A DNA stretch of 64,000 nucleotides. Source: Nocardia aurea. Its GTDB lineage: Bacteria > Actinomycetota > Actinomycetes > Mycobacteriales > Mycobacteriaceae. A model generated the notes under the pieces. It worked only from the letters and a program-made list of their open reading frames with translations. It did not search any database and had not been told where the DNA came from. Of this stretch, positions 34,147 through 41,618 are shown piece by piece. The stretch is taken from positions 186,001 to 250,000 of the forward strand of contig NZ_QCYJ01000115.1 of the NCBI RefSeq assembly GCF_003123685.1, written 5' to 3'. Within the stretch, counting starts at the first letter, position 1. The number at the start of each line of letters is the position of its first letter. The translations under genes were made by a program, and so were the position numbers.

Positions 34147-35381
34147 CCCTCACCTCCACGACCAGCACCCGCCGACTAGTTGCCACCTTGGCTGCCGCGG
34201 CGATCTGTTCGACCGTGGCAGCCACGACCGGTGCCGCTCCGGTTGGGGCGGTGCCGATCGGACCCGGCTGCCCGGCCCTCTACATCCTCGGAGTCCAGGG
34301 CACCGGCCAGTCCTCACCGACCGCGGACCCGCTGGCCGATACCGGAGTGGTCGGCGCGCTCCTAGCGCCCGTACTCTCGGCAGCTCCCGGGCTGGTGCAA
34401 CGTTCCTACATCCCCTACGGTGCCGGGTTCGGCGGTGTCGTGCCCGGTGGCGGCCCGGACCCGTACACGGTGTCGGTGACCGACGCCCGCAACCAGCTCG
34501 ACGCCGCCGCCACCCAGATCGCCGACGCCTGCCCGGACACGCTCGTCGCCGGTGTCGGCTATTCGCAAGGTGCGCAAGCCATGTCGGACTTCGCCGCGGA
34601 CGTCGGCGCGGGCGTGGGGCCGATCGGCGCGGACAGGATCGCGGGGATCGCGTTGTACGCCAACCCCGACCGCGCTCCCGGTGCGCCGGTGATCCCAGGG
34701 AGACCGGGACAAATCGTTCCTGATCCGGCACCGGGCACCAGTGGGGCCGCGGTGTCCCAGGTCGCGATCACCAATCCGCCCGCCGGGGGCGCGGGTATCG
34801 CGGGTGCGATCGGCTACGGCGATCTGACCGGCCGCGTCGCCGACATCTGCACGGACGGTGACCTGGCCTGCTCGGCCCCGGACCGCGCCGCCTTCCTGCG
34901 GGTCGGGGCGGAGATCGCTGCCCAAGCAGACCTGCGAAACCCGATCGCTGCGCTCGGCACCCTCAACGGAGTCTTGCACGCTGCCCTCGGCGACGCCTGG
35001 ACGACGGTGCTGCTGGAGGACTTCGCCGTGGGCGGCGGCAATGTCGACTACCTCCCGCAGCAGGGACTCGCCGCCCGGCTGGTCGAAGCCGCTGATCCCC
35101 GCACTCCGGTCCCCGACGGCAATGCTGCGGCGGGCCTGTGGGACGAGATCGTCGCCACCGTCGCCGCGAACCCGATCGTCCTGCTGCCCAAACTCGCCGG
35201 ACAGCTCACCGCAGCCTGGGGGCAACTGCTGGCCGACAACGTCGACCTGGTCAACCCGGCAGTGCTGTTGCGCTACGCCGACACCGTCGCCCGTCACAAC
35301 GGCTACGCCACATCCGGGCAACTCGGTTCCGGGATCGCCTGGATGGTCGCCTTGGCCCACGACATCGCCGGGAGCCGATGA
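34143..35381 (+). CDS. Cutinase-family secreted serine esterase (catalytic residues intact)
   Basis: A 412-residue exported alpha/beta hydrolase. GTG start overlaps the previous stop (GTGA). The signal peptide ends near AAPVGAVP. Cutinase landmarks are GCPALYILGVQGTGQSS (42-58), the nucleophile elbow GVGYSQGAQ with Ser141, the aspartate motif DICTDGDLAC, and a histidine in ARHNGY near the C terminus. Cutinase-like enzymes of mycolate-producing bacteria can hydrolyse triacylglycerol, phospholipid or trehalose mycolates; the substrate here is not known. The protein is longer than classical cutinases because of about 130 extra residues between the Asp and His. Confidence 0.88.
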   Translation: MTLTSTTSTRRLVATLAAAAICSTVAATTGAAPVGAVPIGPGCPALYILGVQGTGQSSPTADPLADTGVVGALLAPVLSAAPGLVQRSYIPYGAGFGGVVPGGGPDPYTVSVTDARNQLDAAATQIADACPDTLVAGVGYSQGAQAMSDFAADVGAGVGPIGADRIAGIALYANPDRAPGAPVIPGRPGQIVPDPAPGTSGAAVSQVAITNPPAGGAGIAGAIGYGDLTGRVADICTDGDLACSAPDRAAFLRVGAEIAAQADLRNPIAALGTLNGVLHAALGDAWTTVLLEDFAVGGGNVDYLPQQGLAARLVEAADPRTPVPDGNAAAGLWDEIVATVAANPIVLLPKLAGQLTAAWGQLLADNVDLVNPAVLLRYADTVARHNGYATSGQLGSGIAWMVALAHDIAGSR

Positions 35382-36517
35382 TGGACGACACCGCTACCGA
35401 TGACGAGTTCTATCGGGCACCCGACGTCGACGCCTACTCACTGCCCGGAAAGTTGCTGCGCCGCCGCAGTGTCCCTACCCCGAGTCTGCCCGGCGCGCAC
35501 CGGGCATGGCAATTGGTCTACGCCACGCGCACTTCCCGAAAAGCGCCGATCCCCGCCTCCGGAATCGTGATCACCGCCGGCCCGACAAGCACCACAGACA
35601 AGGCCCCGATCCTGCTGTACTGCCCGGTCTTCCGCGGACTCGGCGGCGCCGCAGCCGCCTCACAACTACTGACACGTGACGAATCCGAGCCGGAGACAGA
35701 GTTCATCTCCAGCGCGCTGGAACGGGGATGGACCGTGGCTGTGCCCGACGGGCAGGGGATGGGGTTGACCGAGCTCGGTCCACACGCCTTCCTGGCAGGG
35801 CGCGCCGCCGCTCACGCCGTTCTCGACCTGGCTCGTGCCACACTGCGGCTACCGGAGATGCTCGCCGCCGAAGCGCCCTGCGCGGCATGGGGATACGCCG
35901 ACGGCGGGCGCGCCGCGGTATGGGCTGCTGAACTTCAACCCGACTACGCCCCCGAACTCGATCTACGCGGCATCGCCGCAGGAGCGGTGATCGCCGATCC
36001 GGGCAGCCTCGCCGCGGACGTGGACGGCGGGCCGCTGGCGGGTCTGACCTTGGCCGGGCTGATCGGACTCGCCCGCGCCTACACCCACCTGCCGGTCGCG
36101 CACCTGATCACCGCCGAGGGGCACCGCGCGATCGAGCAAGCCCAGACCATGACCGCCGCCGAGGTCATCACGACCTTCGAACAGACACCTCTGGGCGCTT
36201 GGTGCGAACGGCCCGACCCCTGGAACGACCCGCTCTGGCGCTACGTACTTGCCAACGAAACCACCGGACACGGCACACCACACGCGCGGGTTCATCTCTA
36301 CCACGGCACCCAAGACATGCTCGTACCCGTCGCGATGGGACGTGGCCTGTTCACCGAATACCGCACTCGCGGAGTGGATCTGAGCTGGCGCGAATACAAC
36401 GCCGGACACGCCCAGACCGCCATCGACGGCGCGCGAGAGGCCGTGTCCCGGCTTGCGAGCTACCTGCGCTCACCCCGGTTGACCCGACCGCCCTTCACCG
36501 ACCCCCTGACCAACTGA
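35378..36517 (+). CDS. Secretory-lipase (LIP) family-like protein, nucleophile serine replaced by alanine
   Basis: A 379-residue protein overlapping the cutinase stop by ATGA (second ATG at 35381). It resembles secretory lipases: PILLYCPVFRGLGGAAAASQ (77-96), GWTVAVPDGQGMGL, and FHVHLYHGTQDMLVPV-like acid region (RVHLYHGTQDMLVPVAMGRG), with His in YNAGHAQTA. The nucleophile elbow is CAAWGYADGGRAA, where Ala174 stands at the expected serine (family form GYSQGG). No signal peptide is obvious. Likely a non-catalytic lipid-binding or partner protein. Confidence 0.75.
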   Translation: MMDDTATDDEFYRAPDVDAYSLPGKLLRRRSVPTPSLPGAHRAWQLVYATRTSRKAPIPASGIVITAGPTSTTDKAPILLYCPVFRGLGGAAAASQLLTRDESEPETEFISSALERGWTVAVPDGQGMGLTELGPHAFLAGRAAAHAVLDLARATLRLPEMLAAEAPCAAWGYADGGRAAVWAAELQPDYAPELDLRGIAAGAVIADPGSLAADVDGGPLAGLTLAGLIGLARAYTHLPVAHLITAEGHRAIEQAQTMTAAEVITTFEQTPLGAWCERPDPWNDPLWRYVLANETTGHGTPHARVHLYHGTQDMLVPVAMGRGLFTEYRTRGVDLSWREYNAGHAQTAIDGAREAVSRLASYLRSPRLTRPPFTDPLTN

Positions 36518-36523
36518 GTAGCG

Positions 36524-36555
36524 CGCCCGCACTAGCGCTTCCCCTGATGCGGGCG
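36524..36555 (+). terminator. Intra-operon hairpin
   Basis: CGCCCGCA and TGCGGGCG pair over eight bases around a 16-base loop in the 63-base gap before the next gene. It may stabilise or attenuate the message. Confidence 0.4.
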
Positions 36556-36580
36556 GGCGCCCGAAACGAGGTGAATACCG

Positions 36581-38053
36581 ATGCGTACCAATAAGACCCG
36601 CCACCACACCGTTACCGCCGTCCTGGCGATGCTGAGCATTCTCACCGGTGCCGGGATCGCCGGTGCCGAACCGACCACGCCCGTGAGCGGAGACTGTCCA
36701 CGTCTGCACATGTTGGGTGTCCAGGGTGCTGAGGAAGGCACCACCGCGGCCACGGCAGCCAGTGACAGCGGAACGCTGGGCAAACTGTTCGGCTCCGTCA
36801 CCGGGGTGGCCGGAGGTCTAGTGCGGCGCACCTACATTCCCTTCGGCACGGCACGCGACGGCGCGGCACTGGCGTTCGACACCGCAGTCATCGACGCCGC
36901 GCAACAGTTGGAGGAGGCGGCGGTCGAGGTGGTGACCCGCTGCCCGAACACACGTATCGCCGTCGCCGGGTACGCACACGGCGCAGCCTCGGCATCAAAG
37001 TTCGCTGCCCGGGTCGGTACGGGCTCATCCGCAATCCGCGCGGACCAAGTGGCCGCTGTTGCGCTGCTGGCCAACCCCGAACGTCGCTCCGGCAGCCCGG
37101 TGCTTCCCGGACGCACGGACTCCACGACCCCGTCACCAGTGCCCGGAACGGGTGGTGACCAGGTCGCGACGATCCGATTGGTGAATCCGGGGCTGACCGG
37201 TGCCGGCATCACCGCCGGATCGGCACCGACGACCAGCTACGGGGCATTGACCGGCCGGGTCGCCGATCTGTGCGTGGCCGTCGACGCGACCTGCAGCACC
37301 ACCCCCGGCGGCACCTTGGCCACCGCGGTCACCAACATCGCCGGTCGCACCGACCTGCGCGACCCGATCGCGGCGATCTCGACCCTGGCCGACGCACTGT
37401 CGACGACGGTGTTCCGCACCGCGGTGGACGTGGTGAACGAGGACGTCACAGGCACTAGCCTCGACCAACTGTCCTACCAGCCCGCCACTCCCATCGCGAC
37501 GCGCCTGGCCCAAGCCTCCCAAGCAGGTACCACCGTTCCGACACCGGACGAGGCACTGTCGGCGTTGTTCAAGATCGGCACGATCGGGCTCAACGCTGTG
37601 ATCACGGTCGCTCGCACGGTGATCACCCCGGCAGCCGTGGCCGAACTGGCGACCGTCGGCATGGCCGACCCGCTCGCGGCGGTCGCGATCCTGGGCACCA
37701 AACTCGCCGCCGCCGTCGTCGAACTCGTCCCGCCACAGACAGCCAACCGGTGGGTCAACGAAGCCTTCACCGCTATCACAACTGCGGTCTCCGAACCCAG
37801 CGAGCTCTACACCCTGGCCGGGACCGCCCGCTACAGCGACACCGCCGGCCGCCACAACTCCTACCAAAGCGTGCCCGCCACACAGTCCGGCGAATCCGCT
37901 GTCGCCGCCGCTGCGCACTGGTTCACCGCCGCCGCCCGCGACCTGGACGCAGCAGCAGCATCGTCGCCCGCACCGACCCGGACAGCGCCCCCGTTGCCCA
38001 GCATCACCACTACGCCACCGGCCAGTTCGTTCCCCTCGACGCCGGGGCCCTGA
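36581..38053 (+). CDS. Secreted cutinase-like protein lacking the nucleophile serine
   Basis: A 490-residue relative of the cutinase two genes upstream. The signal peptide ends near AGIAGAE (residue 29). DCPRLHMLGVQGAEEG and RRTYIPFGTARDG line up with the intact enzyme. The elbow is AVAGYAHGAAS, with Ala132 where Ser is expected, while the aspartate region (DLCVAVDATC) and the histidine region (AGRHNSY) are kept. The C terminus is a Ser/Thr/Pro-rich tail. Loss of only the nucleophile suggests a retained binding function. A nested hairpin follows the stop. Confidence 0.8.
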   Translation: MRTNKTRHHTVTAVLAMLSILTGAGIAGAEPTTPVSGDCPRLHMLGVQGAEEGTTAATAASDSGTLGKLFGSVTGVAGGLVRRTYIPFGTARDGAALAFDTAVIDAAQQLEEAAVEVVTRCPNTRIAVAGYAHGAASASKFAARVGTGSSAIRADQVAAVALLANPERRSGSPVLPGRTDSTTPSPVPGTGGDQVATIRLVNPGLTGAGITAGSAPTTSYGALTGRVADLCVAVDATCSTTPGGTLATAVTNIAGRTDLRDPIAAISTLADALSTTVFRTAVDVVNEDVTGTSLDQLSYQPATPIATRLAQASQAGTTVPTPDEALSALFKIGTIGLNAVITVARTVITPAAVAELATVGMADPLAAVAILGTKLAAAVVELVPPQTANRWVNEAFTAITTAVSEPSELYTLAGTARYSDTAGRHNSYQSVPATQSGESAVAAAAHWFTAAARDLDAAAASSPAPTRTAPPLPSITTTPPASSFPSTPGP

Positions 38054-38056
38054 GAC

Positions 38057-38129
38057 CCCTTCGGGCGGAGGCCGATCAGGGGCGTACCCAACAGGCCGCT
38101 GATCCCGTTCCGGCGAGCCGCCCGAAGGG
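38057..38129 (+). terminator. Nested hairpin, possible attenuator
   Basis: Outer arms CCCTTCGGGCGG (38057-38068) and CCGCCCGAAGGG (38118-38129) pair perfectly over 12 bases. Inside, GATCAG (38074-38079) pairs with CTGATC (38099-38104). It starts three bases after the cutinase-like stop and ends before the strong AAAGGAGG of the next gene, so it may set expression of the T4SS part relative to the esterases. Confidence 0.6.
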
Positions 38130-38166
38130 CCCACCAACCCAACTTTGCTGAAAGGAGGTGATACCC

Positions 38167-38889
38167 GTGAACCACACCACTCGCGCCGACCACGACCACG
38201 GCATCGGATGGCTGAGCCAACACACCGAACCAGTTGCACTGCAACCGATCACCGACGCCCTGACCACCGACGAGCCCCGCACCGACAGCGAATGGCAGTG
38301 GCTACACGACCAACCCGCCATCCCGGATCGAACATCTTCAAGGCAGGTCGAGACCGACAACTCCCGCACAGGTCGCACCCGAGTCTGGGTGTGCCTGACC
38401 ATCGCTCTCGCTGCGGCCCTGGTCATGGTCGGATTCGGCATCAGGTCGGTGACCGAGCCACCCGCTGCGCCGACAGCCATCCCGACGATCACGACCGCAC
38501 CACCGGCCACCACAGCCCCCGCGGTAGGAGCGTGCACAGGATTGTCCGGGGCGACCATCACCGACGGCGCAGGCGATCCGCACACCGTGACCGGGGTGAT
38601 CGCCGCATTCGACTACGCCTACTACCGGCAACGGGACGCCGCGACAGCGCTGGGCTTGGTGTCGGTCGAGGCAGGGTTGGTACTCGAATCTCTTTCTGCC
38701 GGTATCGCTTCGATCCCCGAAGGGTCCACGCACTGCGTCGCGATCACGCCGATCGCCGACACTGCCGCGCAGGTGCATCTGGTCGAGGTGCGTCCCGACG
38801 GTCAACGCCTGGACTACCTGCAATTGATCAATGCCCGCCCCGACGGTCCCGACCGCATGGTCATCACCAACTTTCAGAAGCAGGGCTGA
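38167..38889 (+). CDS. Single-pass membrane protein, hypothetical
   Basis: About 240 residues. I choose the GTG at 38167 because AAAGGAGG (38151-38158) is optimally placed; a GTG nine bases upstream lies inside that site. The N-terminal 70 residues are hydrophilic, one membrane helix follows (VWVCLTIALAAALVMVGFGI), then a Pro/Thr linker and an external domain with two cysteines (GACTGLSGA, STHCVAITP). The fold around VIAAFDYAYYRQRDAATALG resembles accessory proteins of actinobacterial T4SS clusters. Function unknown. Confidence 0.65.
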   Translation: MNHTTRADHDHGIGWLSQHTEPVALQPITDALTTDEPRTDSEWQWLHDQPAIPDRTSSRQVETDNSRTGRTRVWVCLTIALAAALVMVGFGIRSVTEPPAAPTAIPTITTAPPATTAPAVGACTGLSGATITDGAGDPHTVTGVIAAFDYAYYRQRDAATALGLVSVEAGLVLESLSAGIASIPEGSTHCVAITPIADTAAQVHLVEVRPDGQRLDYLQLINARPDGPDRMVITNFQKQG

Positions 38890-38892
38890 GCT

Positions 38893-39555
38893 ATGGTCTC
38901 CCCTCTTCGCCTGCACGCCGACGAGCGTGTCGAACGCCGCGCGAACCGCCTCGACCCGCAGACCGTCGAAGTCCCGACCAGGACCGCGCCGGTGCGCGAG
39001 GCGCCGCTGCCGACCTCAGGCAAATATCCACCGCTGTTCGCGGTGATGGGGGCACACGGTGGCGCGGGGACCTCCACCCTCGCCCGCTGGTGGGCGCCTG
39101 CCGCTGATACCGGCTCGGCGTGGCCCGCCTCCACGGCCACCACGCAACGGGTGATCGTCGCCGCCCGAATGTGTATCCCCGGACTGGCCGCCGCGGCCGA
39201 GCGGCTGCGGGAATGGCACGCGGGACTCGCTCCCGACGGTGTCACGGTGATCGGGCTCGCGTTGACCGCGGCACGGCCGGGGAAGGTTCCCGTGGCGGTG
39301 CGCCGGTACCGCAGCGTGATCGCCGAGCTGGTCGATGTGGTCTACGAGATCGGCTGGCACGACGAACTCGTGGTCACCGAACTGGTCGACCTCGCTCAAT
39401 TCACACCCTTCGATCCTGCCCCGGCGCGGCGCCGCGTGCGACTGCGTGAGGCCGTCCCCGCTGACGTGCACTCTGCCGGGCACCAGATCATCACCCGACT
39501 CGCGGCCGACCGTGGACCGGTTGCCGCACAGCAGAATTCGGAGACAACCTCATGA
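38893..39555 (+). CDS. ParA/MinD-like P-loop protein with altered Walker A (DUF6668-like)
   Basis: A 220-residue cytoplasmic protein. LFAVMGAHGGAGTSTLARWW (48-67) is in the place of a deviant Walker A, but both usual lysines are changed (KGGxGKT is HGGAGTS). VTVIGLALTAARPGKVPVAV and DVVYEIGWHDELV continue a Rossmann-like sheet. I recall the family as DUF6668 of mobile elements. It may bind nucleotide weakly or act as a structural partner in conjugation. It overlaps the pilin-like gene by ATGA. Confidence 0.7.
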   Translation: MVSPLRLHADERVERRANRLDPQTVEVPTRTAPVREAPLPTSGKYPPLFAVMGAHGGAGTSTLARWWAPAADTGSAWPASTATTQRVIVAARMCIPGLAAAAERLREWHAGLAPDGVTVIGLALTAARPGKVPVAVRRYRSVIAELVDVVYEIGWHDELVVTELVDLAQFTPFDPAPARRRVRLREAVPADVHSAGHQIITRLAADRGPVAAQQNSETTS

Positions 39556-39836
39556 GCACCATCGCGGCGGTGACCGTGCTGGCCCAAGATATCAAGGTCA
39601 CACCGACGGTGCCTCCCGGGGCGCCTCAGTTGCTGAACCTGGTCAACTATCTGTCCTGGATCGTCATGCTCGCCGGGATCGCCGCTCTGATCTACGCGGG
39701 CGGGAAATTCGGGTGGGAACGCTTCCACGGCGGAGCGATCGAATCCCCCAAGATCATCCTCGGCGCCCTGGTCGGCGGGATCATCGCCACCGGCGCCGGG
39801 GGCATCATGAACGCCGTCGTCACCGGCGGTACATAA
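39552..39836 (+). CDS. VirB2/TrbC-like small membrane protein (pilin-like T4SS subunit)
   Basis: Ninety-four residues with two hydrophobic helices: LVNYLSWIVMLAGIAALIYA (28-47) and IILGALVGGIIATGAGGIMN (68-87), joined by a short basic loop. Size and topology fit VirB2-like subunits of conjugative systems; there is no clear long signal peptide. Position at the head of the VirB-like genes supports this. Identification by topology only. Confidence 0.6.
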   Translation: MSTIAAVTVLAQDIKVTPTVPPGAPQLLNLVNYLSWIVMLAGIAALIYAGGKFGWERFHGGAIESPKIILGALVGGIIATGAGGIMNAVVTGGT

Positions 39837-39838
39837 CG

Positions 39839-40141
39839 ATGCGCGCGCACACCGACCAGCCGACCACCACCGGCCTCGGCGCTGGCCACGGCCGGGAGAC
39901 CGTGATCGACGCCGCCAAACAACTGCCTACGCAAGTTCTTTCGCCGCTGACCCAACTGTTGGGTTACCTCGCCTGGTGTGTGCTGCTGCTGTGCATAGCC
40001 CGCGCGGTCTGGGTCGGCGGGCTCCTCGCGATCCGCAGCTACCGCGAGGAAAGCATCGAAGGACTCCTCGGCGCCCTGCTCGGTGCGGCGCTGCTCGGCT
40101 CGGCCAGCTCGCTGGCCCTGGCTGTCCTGCCCTCCACCTGA
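39839..40141 (+). CDS. Small membrane protein of the T4SS cluster
   Basis: One hundred residues. After a hydrophilic N terminus come two hydrophobic segments (LLGYLAWCVLLLCIARAVWV and LLGALLGAALLGSASSLALA) separated by RSYREESIE. Its stop overlaps an ATG of the next frame. No known domain. Likely an inner-membrane T4SS component. Confidence 0.6.
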   Translation: MRAHTDQPTTTGLGAGHGRETVIDAAKQLPTQVLSPLTQLLGYLAWCVLLLCIARAVWVGGLLAIRSYREESIEGLLGALLGAALLGSASSLALAVLPST

Positions 40142-40161
40142 TGTCGAGGAGAAGACCGACT

Positions 40162-40809
40162 GTGCATCCCGACCGAATCGACCGCTGGGGCGTGATCGTC
40201 GTGATCGCGTTCACCGGCCCCCTCGCCGCCGCGGCCCTGCTCGGCTGCGGCACCGACACCCCCAACCAGGACCACACCACGACAACCGTCGATGCCGCCC
40301 GCACACCACCCACCGGCATCCGATGGTGGCCCTTCCAAGGCGTGGACCTGCCGGTGACCAACCAGGGACCACGCACCATCGAAGGGGCAGTCGCCTCGGG
40401 ATTCGATCACTCGCCCGCCGGTGCCGCAGTCGCCGCGATCCAGGCGACAGTGCGGACCTCGATCGCCACCGACGGCCAATGGCCCCAGATCGGTGCCCGC
40501 ATGCTCGCCCCCGGACCCGCCCGAGACGTGTGGGCCGTGGCCCGCGCACAGATCTCGATCACCGCCCCCATCGTCGACGGCGCACCGAAAATCCTGGGCT
40601 ACGTCCTGAGCCGATACACCCTCGACGCCAGCGAAGTCGACATCTACAGCCTGCATCCGGACAACTCACTGACCCTCAACCACACCACCGTGCTGTGGCA
40701 ACACGACGACTGGCGACTCGCTTTACCCGACACCGTCAGCGCGACCGCGCCGCCGGTGGCTGCTGTCGCGGTGACACCGCCGGACCTCGTCGTACTCACG
40801 CAGCGCTGA
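40162..40809 (+). CDS. Lipoprotein, DUF8175-like T4SS accessory protein
   Basis: About 215 residues from a GTG at 40162 with GAGGAGA upstream. An ATG at 40141 that overlaps the previous stop is the alternative. The signal sequence ends in a lipobox ALLGC. The exported domain has the pattern WWPFQGVDLPVTNQGPRTIE, GAVASGFDHSPAGAAVAAIQ, and a C-terminal LWQHDDWRLALPD. The next gene encodes the same domain on a membrane helix, so the two are paralogs. Confidence 0.7.
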   Translation: MHPDRIDRWGVIVVIAFTGPLAAAALLGCGTDTPNQDHTTTTVDAARTPPTGIRWWPFQGVDLPVTNQGPRTIEGAVASGFDHSPAGAAVAAIQATVRTSIATDGQWPQIGARMLAPGPARDVWAVARAQISITAPIVDGAPKILGYVLSRYTLDASEVDIYSLHPDNSLTLNHTTVLWQHDDWRLALPDTVSATAPPVAAVAVTPPDLVVLTQR

Positions 40810-40823
40810 AAGGACTCAGCCAC

Positions 40824-41618
40824 ATGCGTTCCTATCGGCCCTTGATCATCGCCTTCGTCGCGATCACCGCTGTCGTTGTGGCTGTGTTCGTGCTGACCAT
40901 CACCCGCGACTCCGACCACGAGCAGACCGCGCCCAGCATCCCCGCGACATCTCCGGCTGCGGTGAAGCCGAGTCCGTCCGAATCAGTGTTGCCGCCGGGC
41001 ACGGATCTGTTCGGCAACCGCCTCGAGGTTCCCGGCATCGAATCCGGAGTCGCGGTACCGCAGATGATTGCCGGTCGGCCGGACCCGGGTAGTCCCGACT
41101 ATCTGAGCACTGCGCCCGCTGGTCTGCGCTGGCAGCGCGGCTGGAGTGGCGCGGCGATGCCGATCTCGAGCAGCGACGGGCCCACCACGATCCGTGACGG
41201 CATCGCGACCGGATTCGCCCGCACGCCGCAGGGCGCGGCCCTGGCCGCAGCCGATGCCTTGGCTCGCGCGCTCGCCGCACCTGAACCGGTGTGGCAGCAG
41301 GTGGTGCGCGACCGCTACTACGGCGGCGGAACTCTATTGCTGGATCGGTTCGCCCGCTCCCGCGAACGCACCCGAGACGCGGGCCGTTACGTTGTGGTCC
41401 CCGACGGCGTCCGTGTCCGGTCCGGCTACCGCGACGATCTCGCCGTGGTCGAGTTCGCCGCCCGTGACGATCTCGGGTACCGGGTCGCGACCTGGCCGAT
41501 GGCCTGGATCGAGGGTGACTGGCGCGTCCGCGTGCCCGCCGACATCGAAACCCTCTGGGGGCCAGGTACTTACGTCACCAACCTCGCAGGATTCGGCTCG
41601 TGGAAGACCGTGTCATGA
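40824..41618 (+). CDS. Membrane-anchored DUF8175-like T4SS accessory protein
   Basis: A 264-residue protein with an N-terminal membrane helix (PLIIAFVAITAVVVAVFVLT), a Pro/Ser-rich stalk, and an external domain (AMPISSSDGPTTIRDGIATG, FARTPQGAALAAADALARAL, WIEGDWRVRVP) matching the preceding lipoprotein. GAAAGGAC overlaps the previous stop. VirB8- or TcpC-like placement in the secretion channel is possible. Its stop overlaps the VirB6-like start. Confidence 0.7.
   Translation: MRSYRPLIIAFVAITAVVVAVFVLTITRDSDHEQTAPSIPATSPAAVKPSPSESVLPPGTDLFGNRLEVPGIESGVAVPQMIAGRPDPGSPDYLSTAPAGLRWQRGWSGAAMPISSSDGPTTIRDGIATGFARTPQGAALAAADALARALAAPEPVWQQVVRDRYYGGGTLLLDRFARSRERTRDAGRYVVVPDGVRVRSGYRDDLAVVEFAARDDLGYRVATWPMAWIEGDWRVRVPADIETLWGPGTYVTNLAGFGSWKTVS

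Noticed and set aside
33082-38129. Hairpins considered as CRISPR-like repeats
   Set aside because: They differ in sequence and spacing. No regularly spaced direct repeats or cas genes are present in the window.
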